A DNA stretch of 64,000 nucleotides from an uncultured bacterium (GTDB lineage: Bacteria > Spirochaetota > Leptospiria > Leptospirales > Leptonemataceae): contig CALFVU010000008.1 of assembly GCA_937928085.1 (NCBI GenBank), positions 310,001-374,000 on the forward strand. Direction: 5' to 3'. Under the pieces are notes generated by a model. That model did not search any database. It had not been told where the DNA came from and was given only the letters and a program-made list of their open reading frames with translations. This document shows, piece by piece, positions 28,465 to 36,990 of the stretch (its first letter is position 1; the number at the start of each line of letters is the position of its first letter). The position numbers and the translations under genes are program-made.

Positions 28465-30184
28465 ATCTACCGATCAACTCTGTATAAGTTTCTAAAATTT
28501 GATTATTTCTTCTATAAGTAATTTTGTACTTAATTCCTAATTTAGCATTTTGTAAAAATTCCATAAGATTATGGATATTCTGTATTTCTTTGTTTTCGAT
28601 TTTTATAATAATATCTCCTATTTGAATTCCAGATTTACCTATAGGTGCATCTTCTACAAATCCACCCACTTCTATGCCTTGATCACTAAAATAATTTGAT
28701 GGTATAATACCTAATCGAATATTATATGTATAGTGTTTGTTTTCTTCTTGAGCTTTTACATATTTAGGTATGTTTTTAGAGTTCATTATTTGAATTATGA
28801 TTTCTTTTGCAAGTTCAAGGATTTCGACCATTTTTATATAATTGATTTTATAATAATCATCGGTAGGTTTATGATAATCTTCATGAATACCTGTGAAAAA
28901 AAATAAAACAGGAATACCTTTGTTATAAAACATTGTATGATCACTTGGACCCGAACCCCCTTTTACATATTGTACTTGTAATAAATATTTTGATTGTATC
29001 TTTTGTACAGCTTTTTCTAAAATCTCATTCCAAGTTATGTCTCCGGTATCTTTTCCTTGTAATTGTAAAGATTGTTTATACCTTCCAATCATATCGAAAT
29101 TTAGCATCGCTACTGCATTTTTACTAATATATTTTGAATGTACAAATTCTTTTGATCCTAAAAGCCCCCATTCTTCGGCATCAAAAAATAAAAATATTAA
29201 ATTCCAATCTTCTGGAATTTTTTCATTCGAAAAAAATTCAGCAATTTCCATAACTCCGGCAACTCCAGAAGCATTATCATCAGCACCATTATAAATTTCT
29301 CCAAAAGGACCTAAAGAAAAACCCGCTATACCTTTTCCTAAATGATCATAATGAGCACCAATATAAATAATTTTTTGATTTTCTCTAACAGGCTTTAAAG
29401 AAAATCCTAAGTTTCTACCAGTTAGTTTTTCTCGTTCATAGTTTACTACAATTCTAACTTCCTGATCTGGTTTTAGTATTTTTTTATAAATTTCTATATA
29501 TTCTTCATTATCAAAAAAAGCAGCGATTGTATTTCCCTTACTGGAAACCTGAAACTGTTCAATTTTTATTGGATTTTCTTTATCTTTTAAGAATAAAACT
29601 CCTTTAAAATTTAAACGATTTATATTTTTGTACTTATTCTCTAAAGAAATTATTTGTTTTTTATTTTTGTCTTTCTCAGGACCTAATCGTTTACATATTA
29701 CAATATATTCTTTAGGATTACTAATTTTTTTAAGTAAATTTGATAAATCTTTATTCTCCTCTATACAATAATTTCCATCAATCACTTTTCCTACGATTTC
29801 TCCAGAAGAAGAAAATCCTAATGGTTCAATTGATGCTATACAATTACTTTTACAATGAATTACTTGTAATTCATTGATACCACTTTTCTTGTAATTTCCA
29901 GAAAATGAAAATTCTAAAAAATATTGATTGTCAAAAAGAGGTTTATAATTCCATTTTTTAAAAAAACTAATAATCCAATTTTGTACTTTCTTAGAATCCG
30001 TTGTAGAGGGATATCTGCCGTTTAAATTATCATCCGATAGATATCTATGATACAAAATAATATCTTTTTTTGTAATTTGTTTTGATGTTAAAAAATAATC
30101 AGGAAAAAAGAAGGATAGAACAACAAATATAAAGTAAATTGAAGCTAAAATTATAAGAAAATATAATTTAATACGATTTTTCAT
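28463..30184 (-). CDS. M28-family metallopeptidase with PDZ domain, membrane-anchored
   Basis: 573 residues. One N-terminal membrane segment (6-26), a PA-like insert (about 100-250), then the M28 aminopeptidase domain: GAHYDHLG, NGADDNASGVAGVME, FFDAEEWGLLGS, MLNFDMIGR and a final HEDYHKPTDD, which together give the five zinc ligands and the catalytic Glu. A PDZ domain closes the protein (about 480-573: GGFVEDAPIGKSGIQIGDII). It should act outside the inner membrane on peptides. No operon partner is evident. Confidence 0.9.
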   Translation of the reverse strand: MKNRIKLYFLIILASIYFIFVVLSFFFPDYFLTSKQITKKDIILYHRYLSDDNLNGRYPSTTDSKKVQNWIISFFKKWNYKPLFDNQYFLEFSFSGNYKKSGINELQVIHCKSNCIASIEPLGFSSSGEIVGKVIDGNYCIEENKDLSNLLKKISNPKEYIVICKRLGPEKDKNKKQIISLENKYKNINRLNFKGVLFLKDKENPIKIEQFQVSSKGNTIAAFFDNEEYIEIYKKILKPDQEVRIVVNYEREKLTGRNLGFSLKPVRENQKIIYIGAHYDHLGKGIAGFSLGPFGEIYNGADDNASGVAGVMEIAEFFSNEKIPEDWNLIFLFFDAEEWGLLGSKEFVHSKYISKNAVAMLNFDMIGRYKQSLQLQGKDTGDITWNEILEKAVQKIQSKYLLQVQYVKGGSGPSDHTMFYNKGIPVLFFFTGIHEDYHKPTDDYYKINYIKMVEILELAKEIIIQIMNSKNIPKYVKAQEENKHYTYNIRLGIIPSNYFSDQGIEVGGFVEDAPIGKSGIQIGDIIIKIENKEIQNIHNLMEFLQNAKLGIKYKITYRRNNQILETYTELIGR

Positions 30185-30492
30185 ATAACTAAATTAAACT
30201 AAATTCAATAATTGAGTCTATTTTTTTTATAAATGTTTTATTTATCGATCAATATATAAAAACGTGATCGGTTTTTATAAATCCACCGAAATAAATGTAA
30301 TGGAACTAGAATACAACTAAAAATAATGAAGCTTAAACAAAACTTTTTACTATAAAGTTATAAAGAATTCGCGTTAAAAAATAAAGCATTTTTTAAAGCT
30401 TTATTGCAAAAGCTAAAATCACAATCAAAAAAATTTTTTATTTTTTTCAATCAATAAATAAATCTAATTCTACGTATGTGATAAAATAAAGA
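30185..30492. other. Non-coding gap with a second terminator-like hairpin
   Basis: About 300 AT-rich bases between the M28 peptidase start and the terminator of the phasin-like gene. No frame looks coding. AATAAAGC (30380-30387) pairs exactly with GCTTTATT (30398-30405) around ten bases; read on the minus strand it is followed by TTTTTT, so it may be a backup terminator for the phasin-like gene. The peptidase promoter should be near 30190-30260, but no clear boxes are seen. Confidence 0.4.
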
Positions 30493-30522
30493 AATCTCCA
30501 GATCATGTTATATCTGGAGATT
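30493..30522 (-). terminator. Intrinsic terminator of the phasin-like gene
   Basis: AATCTCCAGAT (30493-30503) and ATCTGGAGATT (30512-30522) form an 11-bp stem with an 8-base loop, 7 bases after the minus-strand stop at 30530. On that strand a T-rich stretch (TTCTTTATTTTA) follows. It is one of the few G/C-containing stems in the window. Confidence 0.75.
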
Positions 30523-30529
30523 AAGAGAT

Positions 30530-30934
30530 TTAATTTTCTTCTTTTTTAAATTGTTTAGAAAATTCAGAAATTTTATTTTGAATCGTTGTGTTTAATTCTT
30601 CTAATTTTACTTTAAATTGTTCTAATTGTTCTTTTGGTACTATTTTTTCTATTTCTTGAAAAATTTTTTGATAACTTTCGTTAATTTGTCTAGAAATATC
30701 TCCAAAAGTTTGGTTAGCTTTTAAATTGAATTCATTTAGCTGATTTACAATATCATCAAGATTTTTTCTTAAATTTGTTACTAATTCACTATTTTCCGAT
30801 GCACCTTTTTGCTTAAGATCTTCGTAAATTCTTTCGATTTCTGAAACTGTCTTTTTTATACTTTCTTCACTTGCTTTATAAAAGCCAATTCCTACGTTTA
30901 ATATATCATTTAGGGTTTTTTGTAAATTTTCCAT
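30530..30934 (-). CDS. Phasin-like coiled-coil protein
   Basis: 134 residues, almost wholly helical and heptad-like, without cysteine or membrane segment. The start (LNDILNVGIGFYKASEESIK) followed by charged amphipathic helices resembles phasin-related proteins annotated in Leptospira and other bacteria. Phasins coat polyhydroxyalkanoate granules or act as small chaperones; here neither role is shown. GGAG sits before the ATG, a perfect operator-like palindrome lies just upstream and a strong terminator just downstream, so it is a regulated single-gene unit. Confidence 0.7.
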   Translation of the reverse strand: MENLQKTLNDILNVGIGFYKASEESIKKTVSEIERIYEDLKQKGASENSELVTNLRKNLDDIVNQLNEFNLKANQTFGDISRQINESYQKIFQEIEKIVPKEQLEQFKVKLEELNTTIQNKISEFSKQFKKEEN

Positions 30935-30954
30935 ACTCTTACTCCTTTATTGTT

Positions 30955-30971
30955 ATTGTGCATTGCACAAT
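30955..30971 (-). promoter_or_regulatory. Operator-like palindrome before the phasin-like gene
   Basis: ATTGTGCA, one base, then TGCACAAT: 8-bp arms ending 21 bases before the ATG and directly upstream of the ribosome site. Its TGCA-centred form is of the kind reported for repressors of phasin genes such as PhaR, but this likeness is only suggestive. A perfect TTGACA lies further upstream on the same strand, near 31000. Confidence 0.6.
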
Positions 30972-31060
30972 TCCAACTTTTTTAATTCGCTATTTTTGTC
31001 AATGCTTTCAATAAGCACAATAGGTGTTTTTTAAGAAATAATGTTTTTTAAAATTTAATA

Positions 31061-31336
31061 TTACTCTTTAGAGATAAGTAAAAAAGATAGATTACAATAC
31101 GAATCACATAAAGATGTACAACTCTGAAAACTTTTATATTCACTGCCTGTTATATTTCCATCAGAAATACCGGTTTGATTTGCACAATCATTATAACAAG
31201 CTTCTGAACCTCGTGGACATAAAAGTTGATATAATATAATTTTTTCTTGTCTTGTATCCGGGTCTTTTTTACAATATAAAAAAAATGTTGCAAGAAATAA
31301 AATCCCTGTAAAAAAAACTATATTTTTAAAATTCAT
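31061..31336 (-). CDS. Small cysteine-rich lipoprotein
   Basis: 91 residues. The lipoprotein signal ends at LATFFLYC. The mature part holds seven further cysteines, spaced CPRGSEACYNDC and later CTSLCDSYC, suggesting a disulfide-locked or metal-binding mini-domain. I do not recognise the family. Its ATG is only 3 bases from the ATG of the divergent gene at 31340, so the promoters must overlap the neighbouring coding sequences. Confidence 0.7.
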   Translation of the reverse strand: MNFKNIVFFTGILFLATFFLYCKKDPDTRQEKIILYQLLCPRGSEACYNDCANQTGISDGNITGSEYKSFQSCTSLCDSYCNLSFLLISKE

Positions 31337-31339
31337 ACA

Positions 31340-31804
31340 ATGTTTAAGAAAAGTTTATTAATTGTTTATGGCAAATCATTTTTGACCCTTTGGTTAATTT
31401 TTTTGAATTCTTGTGTGAGTATTTATCCCATTAAAATATCTTTTTTCCACAATCTTTCTAAAGTGGATTCAAATATATATTGGGATAAAGATAATCAATC
31501 TCTTTTGTATATCGAGGAAGAAATCATTCTATACTTTTTTAATTACAAAAATCAATCTCAAAAAAACCGGGATGTAAAAATCATAAAAGATCCATCAATT
31601 CATTGTAAAGATAAAAACGATATCCTAGTGAATGAATTTTTATTGTTGATTAAAAAAAATCAAGAACATATAAATCAAAATAAAATTCGTGAATTCGAAA
31701 ATTATTTATTCTGGCTTTTAAAACATTGTCAGGATTATTATATAAAAGAAAACATAAACAATATGTTTTATTGGTTTTCTTTAAATGAAGAATATAGCCA
31801 TTAA
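31340..31804 (+). CDS. Small lipoprotein, uncharacterised
   Basis: 154 residues with a long signal peptide and lipobox-like IFLNSC. The mature part is Lys/Asn/Tyr rich with two later cysteines (HCKDKND, KHCQDYY). No family recognised. The last 20 bases overlap the next lipoprotein gene, and the chain of overlaps continues to 32752, giving a three-gene operon. No Shine-Dalgarno site is seen before the ATG. Confidence 0.65.
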   Translation: MFKKSLLIVYGKSFLTLWLIFLNSCVSIYPIKISFFHNLSKVDSNIYWDKDNQSLLYIEEEIILYFFNYKNQSQKNRDVKIIKDPSIHCKDKNDILVNEFLLLIKKNQEHINQNKIREFENYLFWLLKHCQDYYIKENINNMFYWFSLNEEYSH

Positions 31805-32210
31805 AATACTTTTTTTAATTTTGTTTTTTTCTTGTAATGTAAAAACCTATGATCCCTATTATTATATTTTATTTCCTTACTTAAGAAAAGGTTTCAATCA
31901 GCCCGAAAGAGTAGAAGAGATTCAAATTCAGTATAAGTGGGAGATTTTATCTTTAGAATTAAAGTGGAGACCTTCACGAGATCCGGATACGAATTCTTAT
32001 GTTCCTTATTATTTTATTTATCTTTATTTTGAATATCCTACGAGAGAATTACTATATGATAAAAAATATTTGATAGACATTACATCCAATACAGAATATA
32101 TTTTATTTTTAGGAGATTTTCGTGGAGTGCTATATTTTATGATTACCTCTTACGATTTAGGTTCAGAATCTCAACCTTCTGAAATTATTGAATTTAGGAT
32201 ACCCCCATGA
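31785..32210 (+). CDS. Lipoprotein with fibronectin-III-like domain
   Basis: 141 residues. The lipobox is LILFFSC. The mature part looks like a single Ig/Fn3 beta sandwich (LELKWRPSRDPDTNSYVPYY then FMITSYDLGSESQPSEIIEF), the pattern of extracytoplasmic Fn3 modules. Likely surface or periplasmic; partner unknown. Its stop overlaps the next ATG (ATGA). Confidence 0.65.
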   Translation: MKNIAIKILFLILFFSCNVKTYDPYYYILFPYLRKGFNQPERVEEIQIQYKWEILSLELKWRPSRDPDTNSYVPYYFIYLYFEYPTRELLYDKKYLIDITSNTEYILFLGDFRGVLYFMITSYDLGSESQPSEIIEFRIPP

Positions 32211-32752
32211 AAAGATTATTGTTTTTTATTTTAATTATTCTTATTTCATTTTTTAAAATCTCTCCGGAAGAAAAAATAGATTCAGAATTTTTAAAAAATC
32301 AATTTTCTTATTCTTTTTTGTGGGATGTAATTTTTCCGGGATATAATTTTTATAGAAAAGCACAATGGGGATGGGGAAGTTTTTTTTTGATTGGTAGAGC
32401 ACTTTCATTATATACCGCTTGGATATATCATAAACAATATCTTTCGTATAGAAGTTTGGAAAAAGCTGCTAAAATTGCAGAGTTTTATTATGGTTTAGGA
32501 TATTCATATAAAGATCCGGTTCGAGGGGGTAATAAAACAACAAAAGAATTTTCTATAGAGGCAGGCAGATCTGCATCAAATCGAAATATATCGATTGGAG
32601 CTCATTTATTATTATTAGGTATTGGACTATACAATGGTTATCTAGATAATTGGGAAGAATATCTACAAAAAGCACCAAAATATAAAAGTATTTTTATAAA
32701 TTTTCATCATCAGTCTTTAACTTTAACTTTTACTACTCGCCTGGATTTTTGA
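32207..32752 (+). CDS. Exported membrane protein of the DUF5683-like type
   Basis: 181 residues with an N-terminal signal or membrane segment. It has FPGYNFYRKAQWGWGSFFLI, a polar stretch, then SNRNISIGAHLLLLGIGLYNG. This PG...G...membrane layout matches the C-terminal part of the proteins at 2380-3303 and 59874-60938. Last gene of the small lipoprotein operon. Its final 20 bases overlap the convergent sugar transferase gene. Confidence 0.65.
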   Translation: MKRLLFFILIILISFFKISPEEKIDSEFLKNQFSYSFLWDVIFPGYNFYRKAQWGWGSFFLIGRALSLYTAWIYHKQYLSYRSLEKAAKIAEFYYGLGYSYKDPVRGGNKTTKEFSIEAGRSASNRNISIGAHLLLLGIGLYNGYLDNWEEYLQKAPKYKSIFINFHHQSLTLTFTTRLDF

Positions 32753-34193
32753 TTAAAGCAGGTATAGTTTTAAGAATAATGAATATATCAAATAATAAAG
32801 ACCAATTTTCTATATAATAGATATCAGCTTCAATTCGTTTTTCAATAGGAGTATCTCCTCTATAACCTAAAATTTGCGCCCAACCCGTAATACCAGATTT
32901 AACTCTATGTCTTAGCATATATTTTTCGTATATTGTTTTAAATTGTTTTACGAAATGGGGCCTTTCAGGTCTTGGTCCAACTACAGACATATCTCCTTTT
33001 AATACATTAAAAAATTGAGGTAATTCGTCTAAAGAAGTCTTTCTCAAAAATTTACCAATAGGAGTCACTCTTGGATCGTTTTTTCTGCCCCAAGTAGTTT
33101 CTGATTGTATTTTATCCTGAACATACATAGTTCTAAATTTAATTAGTTTAAAAATTTTACGATCAAGTCCTACTCTTTCTTGTAAAAAAAATATCGGACC
33201 GGGAGATGAAATTTTTACAAGTATTGCAATCAAAATCATAATGGGTAAACTAAAAATAATCACTACTAAAGAAAAAACAATATCAAAAGTTCGCTTAACA
33301 AATTGATGATAACCATTTCTTAGAGGAATATCTCTTAATACTAAAATAGGGATTCCTTCCATTTCTTCAATTCGTGCTCTGTGTGTCATTATTTCGATTA
33401 TATCGGGTATAATTCTACAATCAATTCCTTCTAAGTCACAAATTTTGATGATTTTATAAATTTTTTTATAATTTCCCTTTAAAGATACTATCAAGATATC
33501 TATATGTTTTTCTTCAAGGATTTTTGGTAAATCTTCTTCAGAACCAACAATCCACTGCTTAATTTTTGGATTTAAATTTTTTTTTTGTTTTTCTGTTAAA
33601 ATCCCTATTAATGAATATCCTAGGAATTTATATTTATCGAAGTATTCTAATATCTTTTCTGTTCCTTTTTGTGTGCCTAATATCAAGATATTTCTGGTAA
33701 ACTTTCCTTTTTTTGTTAAGTAGATAATATATTTTTTTACTAAAAGATGTCCTAAGAAAATTCCAATAGTTGTTAAGATGAACGTATACAAGATAATTAA
33801 ACGGGAATAACTATGTTCTCTATAAAAAAATAAGAATGCCAAAACAATCACTAAATTTATAACAACTCCTCGCAGGATATATAGAAATTCACGAGCAGGT
33901 TGTAAAATTCTTCTAGGTTGATAAAGATCAGTTGCAATAAAAACAAGAATTTGTCCAAAGGCGTAAATGATACCAAGAAATGAATATGTGACAAGAATCG
34001 AAAAAAACTCGCTGTTTTTGAAAAAATCAAATTGCAAAATAAAACTGTCCGCAGGCAATATAAAAAATCTTTTTTTTTCTGGTTCAAAAACATAAAAATG
34101 TAAAATCGTACCAATTAGCAATGAGAAATAAGCGATAGCAAAATCTATAAACGAATAAGCTATTTTTAGAATTTGTCTTTTTTCTTTCATCAT
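32733..34193 (-). CDS. Undecaprenyl-phosphate sugar phosphotransferase (WcaJ/WbaP-like)
   Basis: 486 residues from the ATG at 34193 (GAGG lies 6 bases before; a TTG at 34205 is unlikely). Four or five N-terminal membrane helices precede a Rossmann-like CoA-binding domain (RNILILGTQKGTEKILEYF). The catalytic bacterial sugar transferase domain occupies about 300-486: VKRTFDIVFSL, KISSPGPIFFLQERVG, FKLIKFRTM, SLDELPQFFNVLKGDMSVVG, PRPERPHFV and the final YYIENWS. It loads the first sugar phosphate of a polysaccharide onto the lipid carrier at the inner membrane. It follows lptD directly, joining two envelope-polymer functions. Confidence 0.92.
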   Translation of the reverse strand: MMKEKRQILKIAYSFIDFAIAYFSLLIGTILHFYVFEPEKKRFFILPADSFILQFDFFKNSEFFSILVTYSFLGIIYAFGQILVFIATDLYQPRRILQPAREFLYILRGVVINLVIVLAFLFFYREHSYSRLIILYTFILTTIGIFLGHLLVKKYIIYLTKKGKFTRNILILGTQKGTEKILEYFDKYKFLGYSLIGILTEKQKKNLNPKIKQWIVGSEEDLPKILEEKHIDILIVSLKGNYKKIYKIIKICDLEGIDCRIIPDIIEIMTHRARIEEMEGIPILVLRDIPLRNGYHQFVKRTFDIVFSLVVIIFSLPIMILIAILVKISSPGPIFFLQERVGLDRKIFKLIKFRTMYVQDKIQSETTWGRKNDPRVTPIGKFLRKTSLDELPQFFNVLKGDMSVVGPRPERPHFVKQFKTIYEKYMLRHRVKSGITGWAQILGYRGDTPIEKRIEADIYYIENWSLLFDIFIILKTIPALIKNPGE

Positions 34194-34201
34194 AAAATTC
34201 C

Positions 34202-36823
34202 TCAATAAATATAAAATTGAGATTTTGCAATTTCATTCGGTTGTGTTTTTTGACGGTTCACAATAAATCGACTAGGCTGAGTTTTTAATCCGCCAATATC
34301 AAACTTAACAAAATTAAAACTAATCCATATAATGTTATCATAAAAATTCACTACACTTATTGTATTTAATCCTGCAAGCATGGATTTTTGTTGTAATTCA
34401 TAGCCTATTTTGAATTCCCAATCGTGTAAATCAAAAATCAATATGCCTCTAAAAAAGCCAATAGAAAAAGCTGAATTCTGTTTTTTTGTAATTCCATTAA
34501 TTCCTGTAGAATCAATTATATCCTGCCAAAAATTTGTTTTTTTTTCTGATTCCGGAATAAAACTCTCCGGTAAACATCGTATATTTCCCTCAATGATTTT
34601 ACAAGGCTTTTCTTTTGTATATCTTTCGGGTTGAGTTAAACGAGATTCAATTTCTATTTCTAGAAATATTTGTTTTGTCAGTTGGAGATCGATCTTGGAT
34701 AAATACCTCATGTGATCAAGTTTAGGATTTTCATACACATGATACCAAAAGTAACCCAATTCAAAATATCGAAGTTTTTTAATAAGAAGTAAATCAAAAT
34801 TGCTCATTATAAAACTAATCCCAAGTAAGTTCGAATGATCTCTTGTATTTAAATGATCATAAACATAATCGTTATAAATTTTTAATTCTAAAATGTGAAT
34901 TCTCTTTTTACTAAGTAAATGATATCGGGAGTCTTTAAATAAATTTAAAAAATTCAAATAAATTTCTGCTCTTGCTAAAGGATATGTCCATCTTTCTAAA
35001 TAAGGTCTTTTAAATTCGTACTCTCGATGATCATAAATACTTTCTAAAGAAACATTAAAAAAATCAAAAGGAAAAATATTTAGTTTCACTTGAGTTTCGT
35101 TTATTTTTTGACGATTATTGAATCCATTTATATTGATTAGGCTTGTATCCAAAAGTTCTTCTTTAAAAGAAAATTTTTTCGTGTAATTTAATTCTAAATG
35201 ATATTCAGGTATGCCAAAAATTAATTGATGTTTCTGAAAAATATATTCATAGGATTGCTTTTTCGAATATATTTTTAAGCTTTTAAGGGCATCTTCGGAA
35301 ATGTTTTCACCTACAGGGATTATTTTTTGGGCACCATATCCAAACAAGGGTCGAAAGCTAAAAAAGTCAAAAAAAGAAATCATTGTTTTTAAGTCTGTTT
35401 CGAAACGATTAGTATGTTGAGTATAATATGGTTTTTGATTATTATAAATTTTAAACTGATCATAATGGTATGAAAACTTGATATAATAGGGTAGAGAATA
35501 TAGATAACCTAGAAATATGTCTTTTTGTATATCAAGACTTGGGATTACATCGCTAATAGGAATAAATTTTGAATCTACAAAATTCGAACTTTCTCTCCAT
35601 ATTTTTCTTCTGTTCGCTTGAAAATTAATTGTAAGATCATCGATTTTATCATTATAGTATAAAACAAATTCATTTTCGTTTTGGATTAGACCTCTTCCTG
35701 CATCAGTACTTCTATATAAGGCTGGCAAAGTGGTTGTTGGAATGATTCTTCCTCCGTATTCATATTCGAATAATCTGTGAGAATAATTAACCACCTTGAG
35801 GGTAGTGTTTTGCACTCTGTTTTTTTCTGTATCTATATGGTTGTAGTTGATGATCGAAAACCATTTTGTCCATTTATATTTTTCTTCTTTGTATGTTCCG
35901 TCTTTTTGCAAAATTTGATTTGTTGTTCGAAGTAAATCTTTTTCTCGATAATCAAGTAAAATTTCGTATCTTTTAAATTCTGCAAATCCTAGATCTAAAA
36001 TGTATTTAAAATTTGGAGTAAATCGATACATTTCTGTACCAAAGAAATAACCTTTTTTTTCGTAATAATCAAACTTTAGTCGATAAGCTATAGGAACAAT
36101 AGGATTTAAAAAAGCTTCAGGTACACTAAACTGATATGTATTTTGTAAGTAATAACCATAAGTATTGCTATATCCAAATTGAGTGATAATACCTGTTCCC
36201 CAAGGATTCGTATAATAAAATGGTAAATAAATTAAAGGAACTCCTCCTACGTGATACCAAACCCCAATTCCTAGAAGTTCATTGTTTTCGAGGATATATA
36301 ATTTTTTTGCAGAAAAATGATAATGTGGCTTTTCTTTTGTGCAACTTGTAAAAAACGCATTACTTAATTCAAAGCGATTTTCTCCTAAACCAATGATGTT
36401 AATACCAGTAAAATAGACTGGATCTTTATAACCAGAACCATTATAAAAAATTCCATAACCATTTTCGTAATCATAAATTACTTTTTCAACTCGAACATGA
36501 GCATTGTTTTCAAAATACTCGATATTACCATAAGCAAATATTTCTTTTCGATTTGTATCAATAATTACTTCATCTGCAAAAAGAATTCCATTTCTTATCT
36601 CTACTTTAATTCTTCCATAAAACCGAATCACTCCTTTTGATTGTTCTTCTCCTAAAAAAAAAGTTCCTGAATCTATATTTTCTATCTTGATTTTAGCTTT
36701 TTTTTCCTTGGTGAGATTGATGTTTGGATTTGTATTTTGTATTAGTAAATTTTCTTGTGGTTGTAATGATTGAATCACAATTAAAAATAAAAAAAGAAAG
36801 AACCTTTGATTCAGCTTAACCAT
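34202..36823 (-). CDS. lptD: LPS-assembly protein LptD
   Basis: 873 residues. Signal peptide (1-22); then the OstA/LptA-like jellyroll (about 55-150: GVIRFYGRIKVEIRNGILFA and DEVIIDTNRKEIFAYGNIEY), the hallmark FFTSCTKEKPHYHFSAKKL and VGGVPLIYLPFYYTNPWGTG, then a long beta-barrel with alternating aromatic strands. It places lipopolysaccharide in the outer leaflet of the outer membrane, which shows that the organism is a diderm making LPS or a similar glycolipid. The cysteines are fewer and differently placed than in E. coli LptD. Confidence 0.88.
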   Translation of the reverse strand: MVKLNQRFFLFLFLIVIQSLQPQENLLIQNTNPNINLTKEKKAKIKIENIDSGTFFLGEEQSKGVIRFYGRIKVEIRNGILFADEVIIDTNRKEIFAYGNIEYFENNAHVRVEKVIYDYENGYGIFYNGSGYKDPVYFTGINIIGLGENRFELSNAFFTSCTKEKPHYHFSAKKLYILENNELLGIGVWYHVGGVPLIYLPFYYTNPWGTGIITQFGYSNTYGYYLQNTYQFSVPEAFLNPIVPIAYRLKFDYYEKKGYFFGTEMYRFTPNFKYILDLGFAEFKRYEILLDYREKDLLRTTNQILQKDGTYKEEKYKWTKWFSIINYNHIDTEKNRVQNTTLKVVNYSHRLFEYEYGGRIIPTTTLPALYRSTDAGRGLIQNENEFVLYYNDKIDDLTINFQANRRKIWRESSNFVDSKFIPISDVIPSLDIQKDIFLGYLYSLPYYIKFSYHYDQFKIYNNQKPYYTQHTNRFETDLKTMISFFDFFSFRPLFGYGAQKIIPVGENISEDALKSLKIYSKKQSYEYIFQKHQLIFGIPEYHLELNYTKKFSFKEELLDTSLININGFNNRQKINETQVKLNIFPFDFFNVSLESIYDHREYEFKRPYLERWTYPLARAEIYLNFLNLFKDSRYHLLSKKRIHILELKIYNDYVYDHLNTRDHSNLLGISFIMSNFDLLLIKKLRYFELGYFWYHVYENPKLDHMRYLSKIDLQLTKQIFLEIEIESRLTQPERYTKEKPCKIIEGNIRCLPESFIPESEKKTNFWQDIIDSTGINGITKKQNSAFSIGFFRGILIFDLHDWEFKIGYELQQKSMLAGLNTISVVNFYDNIIWISFNFVKFDIGGLKTQPSRFIVNRQKTQPNEIAKSQFYIY

Positions 36824-36990
36824 AAATTATAAAATTTAAAAAGTTAAACTTTTAAATTGTGATAATGTGTAAAGAATTTATATAATTTTTAAACAAACAG
36901 AATCCATACAAAAAACCTTTTTGATGTATTTAAAAATTATTGACTGTAAAAAAAACAATGTTTGAAGGTTAATAACAAAGGAGAAATTAT

